Under the pieces are notes generated by a model. It searched no databases. It had not been told where the DNA came from and worked only from the letters and a program-made list of their open reading frames with translations. From Hydractinia symbiolongicarpus (Eukaryota; Cnidaria; Hydrozoa; Anthoathecata; Hydractiniidae), in assembly GCF_029227915.1 (NCBI RefSeq), contig NC_079878.1:28857501-28921500 (forward strand): 64,000 bases of DNA. Direction: 5' to 3'. Positions 1-11,558 of the stretch are shown here, piece after piece. A program made the position numbers and the translations under genes. Positions within the stretch are counted from its first letter, which is position 1. The number at the start of each line of letters is the position of its first letter.

Positions 1-42
1 GGACCAATCCTAGGCGTTATCGCGCGCTGAAGAAATAGCTGC

Positions 43-55
43 AGTTTCAAAAACT
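43..55. other. AGTTT-CAA-AAACT inverted repeat in family A
   Basis: A 5-bp stem with a 3-base spacer lies shortly after the CpG cluster. In this monomer it extends outward by two more pairs across one mismatch (40-58). The subtype with CATTCTCAAAAATAC lacks it. It resembles in sequence part of the family B hairpin region, but such A/T-rich matches can arise by chance. Confidence 0.45.
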
Positions 56-317
56 ACATTTCATTGAATTTCTAACGTTGTCAGTCCGTTTCAGTTACAA
101 CGGTTGGGTCACATACTCGTACCAACATGTATTTAGCGATATTTATTTGATATTACTAGGTTGCATCGCTTTTAACAGTGAAACGATTGACTGCGGGACT
201 TAATTGAACTGATTTTGGACTTTGACCTCCTAAATGTGATAGATGAGACAATTGGACTCCAAGAAATAACATTCTTCTTAATTTGACATGATTGCTGGAA
301 TTTACCGATTACACTTG

Positions 318-332
318 GCGCTGTGGTAGCGC
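318..332. other. Conserved small inverted repeat in family A monomers
   Basis: GCGCT and AGCGC flank the 5-base spacer GTGGT. The element recurs once in many monomers. Some subtypes vary only in the spacer (GTGGC), while others break the stem (GCCCTATGGTAGCGC, GGTCGCGCT, GGTAACGC). No function is claimed. Confidence 0.6.
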
Positions 333-744
333 TTCATTTAAAGTTTAGATTAATAAGTCATTTTGTACTGTGGGACTAATCCTAGCCGTTAGCGCGCGCT
401 GAAGAAATAGAGGCATACTCAAAAATACATTTCAATGACTTTCTAGCGGTATCAATCTGTTTGAGTTACAAAGGTTGCGTCACATAATCGTACCAACATG
501 TATTTGGCGATATTTTTTTCATATTATTAGGTTGCATCGCTTTTAGCAGTGAAAGGATTGACTGTGGGACTTAATTGAACTGATTTTGGACTTTGACCTT
601 ATAAATGTGATAAATGAGCCAATTGGACCACAAGGAATAACATTCCTCTTAATTTGACATGATTGCCGGAACTCAGAGATTACACTGGGCCCTATGGTAG
701 CGCCTTATTTAAAAATTTAGATAAATAAGTCATTTTTTACTGTG

Positions 745-1861
745 GGACCAATCCTAGGCGTTATCGCGAGCTGAAGAAATAGCTGCAGTTTTAAAAACTA
801 CATTTCATTGAATTTCTAACGTTGTCAGTCCGTTTCAGTTACAACGGTTGGGTCACATACTCGTACCAACATGTATTTAGCGATATTTATTTGATATTAC
901 TAGGTTGCATCGCTTTTAACAGTGAAACGATTGACTGCGGGACTTAATTGAACTGATTTTGGACTTTGACCTCCTAAATGTGATAAATGAGACAATTGGA
1001 CTCCAAGAAATAACATTCTTCTTAATTTGACATGATTGCTGGAATTTCCCGATTACACTTGGCGCTGTGGTAGCGCTTCATTTACTACTTTAAGTGATTT
1101 TGTACTGTGGGACCAATCCTAGCCGTTACCGCGCCCTGAAGGCCTTGAAGAAATAGAGGCATTCTCAAAAATATATTTCAATTACTTTCTAGCGGTATCA
1201 ATCTGTTTGAGTTGCAAAGATTGCGTCACATAATCGTACCAACATGTATTTAGCGATGCTTTTCTGATATTATTAGGTTGCATCGCTTTTAACAGTGAAA
1301 GGATTGACTGTGGGACTTAATTGAACTGATTTTGGACTTTGACCTCTTAAATGTGATAAATGAGACAATTGGACTCCAAGAAATAACATTCTTCTTAATT
1401 TGACATGATTGCCGGAACTCAGCGATTACACTGGGCGCTGTGGTCGCGCTTCATTTAAAAATTTAGATAAATAAGTCAATTTATACTGTGGGACCAATCC
1501 TAGCAGTTATCGCGCGCTGAAGAAATGGCGACAGTTTCAAAAACTACATTCGATTGACTTTCTAACGTTGTCAGTCCGTTTCAGTTATAACGGTTGTGTC
1601 ATATATTCGTGCTAACATGTATTTAGCGATATTTTACTGATGTTACTAGGTTGTATCGCTTTTAACAGTGAAACGATTGACTGTGGGACTTAATTGAACT
1701 GATTTTGGACTTTGACCTCATAAATGCGATAAATGAGACAATTGCACCCAAGAAATAACATTCTTCCTAATTTGACATGATTGCTGGAATTTACCGATTA
1801 CACTGGGCGCTGTGGTAGCGCTTCATTTAAAGTTTAGATTAATAAGTCATTTTGTACTGTG
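745..1861 (+). repeat. Family A module alpha (365 + 381 + 371 bp), first of five copies
   Basis: Three consecutive monomers recur as a set: a 365-bp unit with a shortened tail (TTTAAAACTTTAAGTC or close variant), a 381-bp unit carrying CTGAAGGCCTTGAAG, and a unit with GCAGTTATCG and AAATGGCGAC or AAATGGTGAC. Copies lie at 745-1861, 2979-4095, 5583-6699, 11912-13027 and 18982-20098. The third unit at 1491 and at 12658 shares the rare variant ATTCGATTGAC, which ties those two copies together. Dispersal by unequal exchange or segmental duplication is inferred. Confidence 0.8.
1110..1490 (+). repeat. Family A 381-bp subtype with 10-bp insertion (first of six)
   Basis: The usual GCGCGCTGAAGAAATAG is replaced by a longer form containing CTGAAGGCCTTGAAG, about ten extra bases that create the 8-bp palindrome AAGGCCTT (1139-1146 here). 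The same form occurs in monomers starting at 3344, 5948, 12277 and 19347. The copy at 15999 is altered (CTGAAAGCCTTGAAG) and 379 bp long. In all six cases the monomer before it is exactly 365 bp, so a tail deletion and this insertion are linked across the monomer border. That linkage suggests a single origin. Confidence 0.88.
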
Positions 1862-2978
1862 GGACCAATCCTAGCCGTTAGCGCGCGCTGAAGAAATAGA
1901 GGCATTCTCAAAAATACATTTCAATGACTTTCTAGCGGTATCAATCTGTTTGAGTTACAAAGGTTGCGTCACATAATCGTACAAACATGTATTTGGCGAT
2001 ATTTTTCTCATATTATTAGGTTACATCGCTTTTAGCAGTGAAAGCATTGACTGTGGGACTTAATTGAACTGGTTTCGGACTTTGACCTCCTAAATTGTGA
2101 TAAATGAGACAATTGGAATCCAAGAAAAACCATTCTTTTTAATTTGACATGATTGCCGGAACTCAGCGATTACACTTGACCCTATGGTAGCGCCTTATTT
2201 AAAAATTTAGATAAATAAGTCATTTTTTACTGTGGGACCAATCCTAGGCGTTATCACGCGCTGAAGAAATAGCTGCAGTTTCAAAAACTACATTTCATTG
2301 ACTTTCTAACGTTGTCAGTCCGTTTCAGTTACAACGGTTGGGTCACATACTCGTACCAACATGTATTTAGCGATATTTATTTGATATTACAAGGTTGCAT
2401 CGCCTTTAACAGTGAAACGATTGACTGTGGGACTTAATTGAACTAACTTTGGACTGTGACCTCATAAATGTGATAAATGAGACAATTGGACTCCAAGAAA
2501 TAACATCCTTCTTAATTTGACATGATTGCCGGAACTCAGCGATTACACTGGCCGCTGTGGTAGCGCTTCATTTAAAAATTTAGATAAATAAGACAATTTT
2601 TACTGTGGCACCAATCCTAGCCGTTATCGCGCGCTGAAGAATTAGAGACATTTTCAAAAACTACGTTTCATTGACTTTCTAACGTTGTCAGTCCGTTTCA
2701 GTTACAACGGTTGTGTCATATATTCTTGCTAATATGTATTTAGCGATATTTTTCTGATGTTACTAGGTTGCATCGATTTTAAAAGTGAAACGATTGACTG
2801 TGGGACTTAATTGAACTGATTTTGAACTTTGACCTCATAAATGTGATAAATGAGACAATTGAACCCAAGAAATAACATTCTTCCTAATTTGACATGATTG
2901 CTGGAATTTACCGATTACACTGGGCGCTGTGGCAGCGCTTCATTTAAAGTTTAGATTAATAAGTCATTTTTTACTGTG
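1862..2978 (+). repeat. Family A module beta, first of five copies
   Basis: A second recurrent trio. Its first unit has GAGGCATTCTC with TAGCGGTATCAATCTG. Its second has GGCGTTATCACGCGCTG, or a close form, with TTTATTTGATATTAC. Its third has GTGGCACCAATCC instead of GTGGGACCAATCC. Copies begin at 1862, 8559, 10049, 13399 and 14888. The last four sit inside the two four-monomer tandem duplications. In the copy at 1862 the third unit has the start GGCACC at 2607 and leads into the seven-monomer duplication. Confidence 0.75.
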
Positions 2979-4975
2979 GGACCAATCCTAGCCGTTATCG
3001 CGCGCTGAAGAAACAGCTACAGTTTCAAAAACTACATTTCATTGACATTCTAACGGTGTCAGTCCGTGTGAGTTACAACGGTTGGGTCACATACTCGTAC
3101 CAACATGTATTTAGCGATAGTTATTTGATATTACTAGGTTGCATCGCTTTTAACAGTGAAACGATTGACTGCGGGACTTAATTGAACTGATTTTGGACTT
3201 TGACCTTCTAAATGTGATAAATGAGACAATTGGACTCCAAGAAATAACATTCTTCTTAATTTGACATGATTGCTGGAATTTCCCGATTACACTTGGCGCT
3301 GTGGTAGCGCTTCATTTAAAACTTTAAGTCATTTTGTACTGTGGGACCAATCCTAGCCGTTACCGCGCCCTGAAGGCCTTGAAGAAATAGAGGCATTCTC
3401 AAAAATATATTTCAATTTCTTTCCAGCGGTATCAATCTGTTTGAGTTACAAAGATTGCGTCACATAATCGTACCAACATGTATTTAGCGATGCCTTTCTG
3501 ATATTATTAGGTTGCATCGCTTTTAACAGTGAAAGGATTGACTGTGGGACTTAATTGAACTGATTTTGGACTTTGACCTCTTAAATGTGATAAATGAGAC
3601 AATTGGACTGCAAGAAATAACATTCTTCTTAATTTGACATGATTGCCGGAACTCAGCGATTACACTGGGCGCTGTGGTCGCGCTTCATTTAAAAATTTAG
3701 ATAAATAAGTCAATTTATACTGTGGGACCAATCCTAGCAGTTATCGCGCGCTGAAGAAATGGCGACAGTTTCAAAAACTACATTTCATTGATTTTCTAAC
3801 GTTGTCAGTCCGTTTCAGTTATAACGGTTGTGTCATATATTCGTGCTAACATGTATTTAGCGATATTTTTCTGATGTTACTAGGTTGCATCGCTTTTATA
3901 AGTGAAACGATTGACAGTGCGACTTAATTGAATTGATTTTGGACTTTGACCCCATAAATCTGATAAATGAGACAATTGGACCCAAGAAATAACATTCTTC
4001 TTAATTTGACAAGATTGCTGGAATTTACCGATTACACTGGGCGCTGTGGTAACGCTTTATTTAAAGTTTAGATAAATAAGTCATTTTGTACTAGGGGACC
4101 AATCCTAGCCGTTAGCGCGCGCTGAAGAAATAGAGACATTTTCAAAAACTACATTTCAATGACTTTCTAGCCGTATCAATCCGTTTGAGTTACAACGGTT
4201 GCGTCACATAATCGTACCAACATGTATTTGGCGATATTTTTCTGACATTACTAAGTTGTATCGCTTTTAACAGTGAAACGATTGATTGTGGGACTTAATT
4301 GAACTGATTTTGGACTTTGACCTCTTAAATGTGATAAATAAGACAATTGGACTCCAAGAAATAACATTCTTCTTAATTTGACATGATTGCCGGAACTCAT
4401 CGATTACATTGGGCGCTGTGGTAGCGCTTCATTTAAAAATTTAGATAAATAAGTCAATTTTTACTGTCGGACCAATCCTAGCAGTTAGCGCGCGCTGGAG
4501 AAATGACGACAGTTTCAAAAACTACATTTCATTGACTTTCTAACATTGTCAGTCCGTTTCAGTTACAACGGTTGTGTCATATATTCGTGCTAACATGTAT
4601 TTAGCGATATTTTTCTGATGTTACTAGGTTGCCTCGCTTTTAAAAGTAAAACGATTGACTGTGGGACTTAATTGAACTGATTTTGGACTTTGACCTCATA
4701 AATGTGATAAATGAGACAATTGGACCCAAGAAATAACATTCTTCCTAATTTGACATGATTGCTGGGATTTACCGATTACACTGGGCGCTGTGGTAGCGCT
4801 TCATTTAAAGTTTAGATTAATAAGTCATTTTGTACTGTGGGACCAATCCTAGCCGTTATCGCGCGCTGAAGAAATAACTACAGTTTCAAAAACTACATTT
4901 CATTGACTTTCTAACGGTGTCAGTCCGTTTCAGGTGCAACGTTGGGTCACATACTCGTACCAACATGTATATAGC
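2372..4975 (+). repeat. Seven-monomer higher-order repeat of family A, copy 1 (2604 bp)
   Basis: This segment recurs immediately downstream at an offset of 2604 bases. The offset is fixed by several markers: GGCACC at 2607 and 5211, and CTAGGGGACC at 4091 and 6695. The block contains one module alpha, a GGCACC monomer and three other subtypes. Only a few differences were noticed, for example at 2862 (A versus G at 5466), around 3916 and at 4763. The left border is approximate because adjacent monomers are similar. Confidence 0.88.
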
Positions 4976-7579
4976 GATATTTATTTGATATTACAAGGTT
5001 GCATCGCCTTTAACAGTGAAACGATTGACTGTGGGACTTAATTGAACTAACTTTGGACTGTGACCTCATAAATGTGATAAATGAGACAATTGGACTCCAA
5101 GAAATAACATCCTTCTTAATTTGACATGATTGCCGGAACTCAGCGATTACACTGGCCGCTGTGGTAGCGCTTCATTTAAAAATTTAGATAAATAAGACAA
5201 TTTTTACTGTGGCACCAATCCTAGCCGTTATCGCGCGCTGAAGAATTAGAGACATTTTCAAAAACTACGTTTCATTGACTTTCTAACGTTGTCAGTCCGT
5301 TTCAGTTACAACGGTTGTGTCATATATTCTTGCTAATATGTATTTAGCGATATTTTTCTGATGTTACTAGGTTGCATCGATTTTAAAAGTGAAACGATTG
5401 ACTGTGGGACTTAATTGAACTGATTTTGAACTTTGACCTCATAAATGTGATAAATGAGACAATTGGACCCAAGAAATAACATTCTTCCTAATTTGACATG
5501 ATTGCTGGAATTTACCGATTACACTGGGCGCTGTGGCAGCGCTTCATTTAAAGTTTAGATTAATAAGTCATTTTTTACTGTGGGACCAATCCTAGCCGTT
5601 ATCGCGCGCTGAAGAAACAGCTACAGTTTCAAAAACTACATTTCATTGACATTCTAACGGTGTCAGTCCGTGTGAGTTACAACGGTTGGGTCACATACTC
5701 GTACCAACATGTATTTAGCGATAGTTATTTGATATTACTAGGTTGCATCGCTTTTAACAGTGAAACGATTGACTGCGGGACTTAATTGAACTGATTTTGG
5801 ACTTTGACCTTCTAAATGTGATAAATGAGACAATTGGACTCCAAGAAATAACATTCTTCTTAATTTGACATGATTGCTGGAATTTCCCGATTACACTTGG
5901 CGCTGTGGTAGCGCTTCATTTAAAACTTTAAGTCATTTTGTACTGTGGGACCAATCCTAGCCGTTACCGCGCCCTGAAGGCCTTGAAGAAATAGAGGCAT
6001 TCTCAAAAATATATTTCAATTTCTTTCCAGCGGTATCAATCTGTTTGAGTTACAAAGATTGCGTCACATAATCGTACCAACATGTATTTAGCGATGCCTT
6101 TCTGATATTATTAGGTTGCATCGCTTTTAACAGTGAAAGGATTGACTGTGGGACTTAATTGAACTGATTTTGGACTTTGACCTCTTAAATGTGATAAATG
6201 AGACAATTGGACTGCAAGAAATAACATTCTTCTTAATTTGACATGATTGCCGGAACTCAGCGATTACACTGGGCGCTGTGGTCGCGCTTCATTTAAAAAT
6301 TTAGATAAATAAGTCAATTTATACTGTGGGACCAATCCTAGCAGTTATCGCGCGCTGAAGAAATGGCGACAGTTTCAAAAACTACATTTCATTGATTTTC
6401 TAACGTTGTCAGTCCGTTTCAGTTATAACGGTTGTGTCATATATTCGTGCTAACATGTATTTAGCGATATTTTTCTGATGTTACTAGGTTGCATCGCTTT
6501 TATAAGTGAAACGATTGACTCTGCGACTTAATTGAATTGATTTTGGACTTTGACCCCATAAATCTGATAAATGAGACAATTGGACCCAAGAAATAACATT
6601 CTTCTTAATTTGACAAGATTGCTGGAATTTACCGATTACACTGGGCGCTGTGGTAACGCTTTATTTAAAGTTTAGATAAATAAGTCATTTTGTACTAGGG
6701 GACCAATCCTAGCCGTTAGCGCGCGCTGAAGAAATAGAGACATTTTCAAAAACTACATTTCAATGACTTTCTAGCCGTATCAATCCGTTTGAGTTACAAC
6801 GGTTGCGTCACATAATCGTACCAACATGTATTTGGCGATATTTTTCTGACATTACTAAGTTGTATCGCTTTTAACAGTGAAACGATTGATTGTGGGACTT
6901 AATTGAACTGATTTTGGACTTTGACCTCTTAAATGTGATAAATAAGACAATTGGACTCCAAGAAATAACATTCTTCTTAATTTGACATGATTGCCGGAAC
7001 TCATCGATTACATTGGGCGCTGTGGTAGCGCTTCATTTAAAAATTTAGATAAATAAGTCAATTTTTACTGTCGGACCAATCCTAGCAGTTAGCGCGCGCT
7101 GGAGAAATGACGACAGTTTCAAAAACTACATTTCATTGACTTTCTAACATTGTCAGTCCGTTTCAGTTACAACGGTTGTGTCATATATTCGTGCTAACAT
7201 GTATTTAGCGATATTTTTCTGATGTTACTAGGTTGCCTCGCTTTTAAAAGTAAAACGATTGACTGTGGGACTTAATTGAACTGATTTTGGACTTTGACCT
7301 CATAAATGTGATAAATGAGACAATTGGACCCAAGAAATAACATTCTTCCTAATTTGACATGATTGCGGGGATTTACCGATTACACTGGGCGCTGTGGTAG
7401 CGCTTCATTTAAAGTTTAGATTAATAAGTCATTTTGTACTGTGGGACCAATCCTAGCCGTTATCGCGCGCTGAAGAAATAACTACAGTTTCAAAAACTAC
7501 ATTTCATTGACTTTCTAACGGTGTCAGTCCGTTTCAGGTGCAACGTTGGGTCACATACTCGTACCAACATGTATATAGC
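4976..7579 (+). repeat. Seven-monomer higher-order repeat of family A, copy 2 (2604 bp)
   Basis: Second copy of the preceding block. Similarity ends near 7580, where the first copy's neighbour reads TTTATTTGATATTACAAGG and this one reads TTTATCTGATATTACTAGG, followed by the CGCTGTTAACAG subtype. The rare subtype CAGGTGCAACGTTGGG with CATGTATATAGCG occurs near the end of both copies (about 4932 and 7536). This places the duplication boundary inside a monomer, about 130 bases from its start, rather than at a monomer edge. Confidence 0.85.
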
Positions 7580-8578
7580 GATATTTATCTGATATTACTA
7601 GGTTGCATCGCTGTTAACAGTGAAACGACTGACTGTGGGACTTAATTAAACTGGCTCTGGACTGTGACCTTATAAATGTGATAAATGAGCCAATTGGACC
7701 CCAAGGAATAACATTCCTCCTAATTTGACATGATTGCCGGAACTCAGCGATTACACTGGGCCCTATGGTAGCGCCTTATTTAAAAATTTAGATAAATAAG
7801 TCATTTTTTACTGTGGAACCAATCCTAGGCGTTATCGCGCGCTGAAGAAATAGCTGCAGTTTCAAAAACTACATTTCATTGAATTTCTAGCGTTGTCAGT
7901 CCGTTTCAGTTACAACGGTTGGGTCACATACTCGTACCAACATGTATTTAGCGATATTTATTTGATATTACTAGGTTGCATCGCTTTTAACAGTGAAACG
8001 ATTGACTGCGGGACTTAATTGAACTGATTTTGGACTTTGACCTCCTAAATGTGATAAATGAGACAATTGGACTCCAAGAAATAACATTCTTCTTAATTTG
8101 ACATGATTGCTGGAATTTACCGATTACACTTGGCGCTGTGGTAGCGCTTCACTTAAAAATTTAGATAAATAAGTCAATTTTTACTGTCGGACCAATCCTA
8201 GCAGTTATCGCGCGCTGAAGAAATGACGACAGTTTCAAAAACTACATTTCATTCACTTTCTAACATTGTCAGTCCGTTTCAGTTACAACGGTTGTGTCAC
8301 ATACTCGTACCAACATGTATTTAGCGATATTTATTTGATATTACTAGGTTGCCTCGCTTTTAAAAGTAAAACGATTGACTGTGCGACTTAATTGAACTCA
8401 TTTTGGACTTTGACCCCATAAATCTGATAATTGAGACATTGGACCCAAGAAATAACATTCTTCCTAATTTGACATGTCTGCTGGAATTTACCGATTACAC
8501 TGGGCGCTGTGGTAGCGCTTCATTTAAAGTTTAGATTAATAAGTCATTTTGTACTGTGGGACCAATCCTAGCCGTTAG

Positions 8579-10068
8579 CGCGCGCTGAAGAAATAGAGGC
8601 ATTCTCAAAAATACATTTCAATGACTTTCTAGCGGTATCAATCTGTTTGAGTTGCAAAGGTTGCGTCACATAATCGTACCAACATGTATTTGGCGATATT
8701 TTTCTCATATTATTAGGTTGCATTGCTTTTAGCAGTGAAAGCATTGACTGTGGGACTTAATTGAACTGGTTTTGGACTTTGACCTCCTAAATTGTGATAA
8801 ATGAGACAATTGGAATCCAAGAAAAACCATTCTTTTTAATCTGACATGATTGCCGGAACTCAGCGATTACACTTGACCCTATGGTAGCGCCTTATTTAAA
8901 AATTTAGATAAATAAGTCATTTTTTACTGTGGGACCAATCCTAGGCGTTATCACGCGCTGAAGAAATAGCTGCAGTTTCAAAAACTACATTTCATTCACT
9001 TTCTAACGTTGTCAGTCCGTTTCAGTTACAACGGTTGGGTCACATACTCGTACCAACATGTATTTAGCGATATTTATTTGATATTACCATGTTGCATCGC
9101 CTTTAACAGTGAAAGGATTGACTGTGGGACTTAATTGAACTAACTTTGCACTGTGACCTCATAAATGTGATAAATGAGACAATTGGACTCCTAGAAATAA
9201 CATCCTTCTTAATTTGACATGATTGCCGGAACTCAGCGATTACACTGGCCGCTGTGGTAGCGCTTCATTTAAAAATTTAGATAAATAAGACAATTTTTAC
9301 TGTGGCACCAATCCTAGCCGTTATGGCGCGCTGAAGAAGTAGAGACAGTTTCAAAAACTACATTTTATTGTCTTTCTAACGGTGTCAGTCCGTTTGAGTT
9401 ACAACGGTTAAGTCACATATTAGTACCAACATGTATTTAGTGATTTTCTTACGATATTACTAAGTTGTATCGCTTTTAACAGAGAAACGGTTGACTGTGG
9501 GACTTAATTGAACTGATTTTGGACTTTGACCTCTTAAATGTGATAAATGAGACAATTGGACTCCAAGAAATAACATTCTTCTTAATTTGACATGATTGCC
9601 GGAACTCAGCGATTACATTGGGCGCTGTGGTAGCGCTTTATTTAAAAATTTAGATAAATAAGTCAATTTTTACTATCGGACCAATCCTAGCAGTTATCGC
9701 GCGCTGAAAAAATGGCGACAGTTTCAAAAACTACATTTCATTGACTTTCTAACGTTGTCAGTCCGTTTCAGTAACAACGGTTGTGTCATATATTTGTGCT
9801 AATATGTATTTAGCGATATTTTTCTGATGTTACTAGGTTGCATCGATTTTAAAAGTGAAACGATTGACTGTGGGACTTAATTGAACTGATTTTGGACTTT
9901 GACCTCATAAATGTGATAAATGAGACAATTGGACCCAAGAAATAACATTCTTCCTAATTTGACATGATTGAGGGAATTTACCGATTACACTGGGCGCTGT
10001 GGCAGCGCTTCATTCAAAATTTAGATAAATAAGACAATTTATACTGTGGGAACAATCCTAGCAGTTAT
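8579..10068 (+). repeat. Four-monomer higher-order repeat of family A, copy 1 (about 1490 bp)
   Basis: The block begins in the CGCGCGCTGAAG region of a module beta monomer and is followed directly by a second copy. The offset of 1490 is fixed by TTGAACTGGT at 8761 and 10251 and by the GGCACC monomers at 9305 and 10795. It holds module beta plus one GCAGTTATCG monomer. Shared rare variants include CATTCACTTTC, ATTACCATGTTGC and TTATGGCGCGC. Confidence 0.85.
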
Positions 10069-11558
10069 CGCGCGCTGAAGAAATAGAGGCATTCTCAAAA
10101 ATACATTTCAAAGACTTTCTAGCGGTATCAATCTGTTTGAGTTGCAAAGGTTGCGTCACATAATCGTACCAACATGTATTTGGCGATATTTTTCTCATAT
10201 TATTAGGTTGCATCGCTTTTAGCAGTGAAAGCATTGACTGTGGGACTTAATTGAACTGGTTTTGGACTTTGACCTCCTAAATTGTGATAAATGAGACAAT
10301 TGGAATCCAAGAAAAACCATTCTTTTTAATCTGACATGATTGCCGGAACTCAGCGATTACACTTGACCCTATGGTAGCGCCTTATTTAAAAATTTAGATA
10401 AATAAGTCATTTTTTACTGTGGGACCAATCCTAGGCGTTATCACGCGCTGAAGAAATAGCTGCATTTTCAAAAACTACATTTCATTCACTTTCTAACGTT
10501 GTCAGTCCGTTTCAGTTACAACGGTTGGGTCACATACTCGTACCAACATGTATTTAGCGATATTTATTTGATATTACCATGTTGCATCGCCTTTAACAGT
10601 GAAAGGATTGACTGTGGGACTTATTTGAACTAACTTTGCACTGTGACCTCATAAATGTGATAAATGAGACAATTGGACTCCTAGAAATAACATCCTTCTT
10701 AATTTGACATGATTGCCGGAACTCAGCGATTACACTGGCCGCTGTGGTAGCGCTTCATTTAAAAATTTAGATAAATAAGACAATTTTTACTGTGGCACCA
10801 ATCCTAGCCGTTATGGCGCGCTGAAGAAGTAGAGACAGTTTCAAAAACTACATTTTATTGTCTTTCTAACGGTGTCAGTCCGTTTGAGTTACAACGGTTA
10901 AGTCACATATTAGTACCAACATGTATTTAGTGATTTTCTTACGATATTACTAAGTTGTATCGCTTTTAACAGAGAAACGGTTGACTGTGGGACTTAATTG
11001 AACTGATTTTGGACTTTGACCTCTTAAATGTGATAAATGAGACAATTGGACTCCAAGAAATAACATTCTTCTTAATTTGACATGATTGCCGGAACTCAGC
11101 GATTACATTGGGCGCTGTGGTAGCGCTTTATTTAAAAATTTAGATAAATAAGTCAATTTTTACTATCGGACCAATCCTAGCAGTTATCGCGCGCTGAAAA
11201 AATGGCGACAGTTTCAAAAACTACATTTCATTGACTTTCTAACGTTGTCAGTCCGTTTCAGTAACAACGGTTGTGTCATATATTCGTGCTAATATGTATT
11301 TAGCGATATTTTTCTGATGTTACTAGGTTGCATCGATTTTAAAAGTGAAACGATTGACTGTGGGACTTAATTGAACTGATTTTGGACTTTGACCTCATAA
11401 ATGTGATAAATGAGACAATTGGACCCAAGAAATAACATTCTTCCTAATTTGACATGATTGAGGGAATTTACCGATTACACTGGGCGCTGTGGCAGCGCTT
11501 CATTCAAAATTTAGATAAATAAGACAATTTATACTGTGGGACCAATCCTAGCAGTTAT
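10069..11558 (+). repeat. Four-monomer higher-order repeat of family A, copy 2 (about 1490 bp)
   Basis: Second copy of the block starting at 8579. It ends just after GCAGTTATCGCGCGCTGAA near 11560, where the sequence continues as CAAATGGCGAC rather than GAAATAGAGGC. The join between the copies, near 10060, produces a hybrid monomer that starts as GCAGTTATCG and switches to the module beta type within CGCGCGCTGAAG. This is the signature expected of unequal exchange inside a monomer. Confidence 0.83.

Larger units (their letters stand above)
1..372 (+). repeat. Reference monomer of family A
   Basis: This is the first complete unit and serves as a map for the others. Landmarks in order are the start motif GGACCAATCC (1-10), a CpG cluster CGCGCGCTG (21-29), an inverted repeat at 43-55, the element ACCAACATGTATTTAGCGAT (121-140), a second GGGACTTAATTG element (about 194-205), and a hairpin at 318-332. 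An A/T-rich tail follows (about 333-371). Other monomers differ mainly around 60-120, around 140-165, around 290-330 and in the tail, and these are the segments that define subtypes. Confidence 0.9.

Noticed and set aside
1-372. A polymerase III promoter or tRNA-derived element, from TGGTAGCGC-like text resembling part of a box A.
   Set aside because: No matching box B (GGTTCGANTCC type) at suitable distance was found, and there is no tRNA-like fold.
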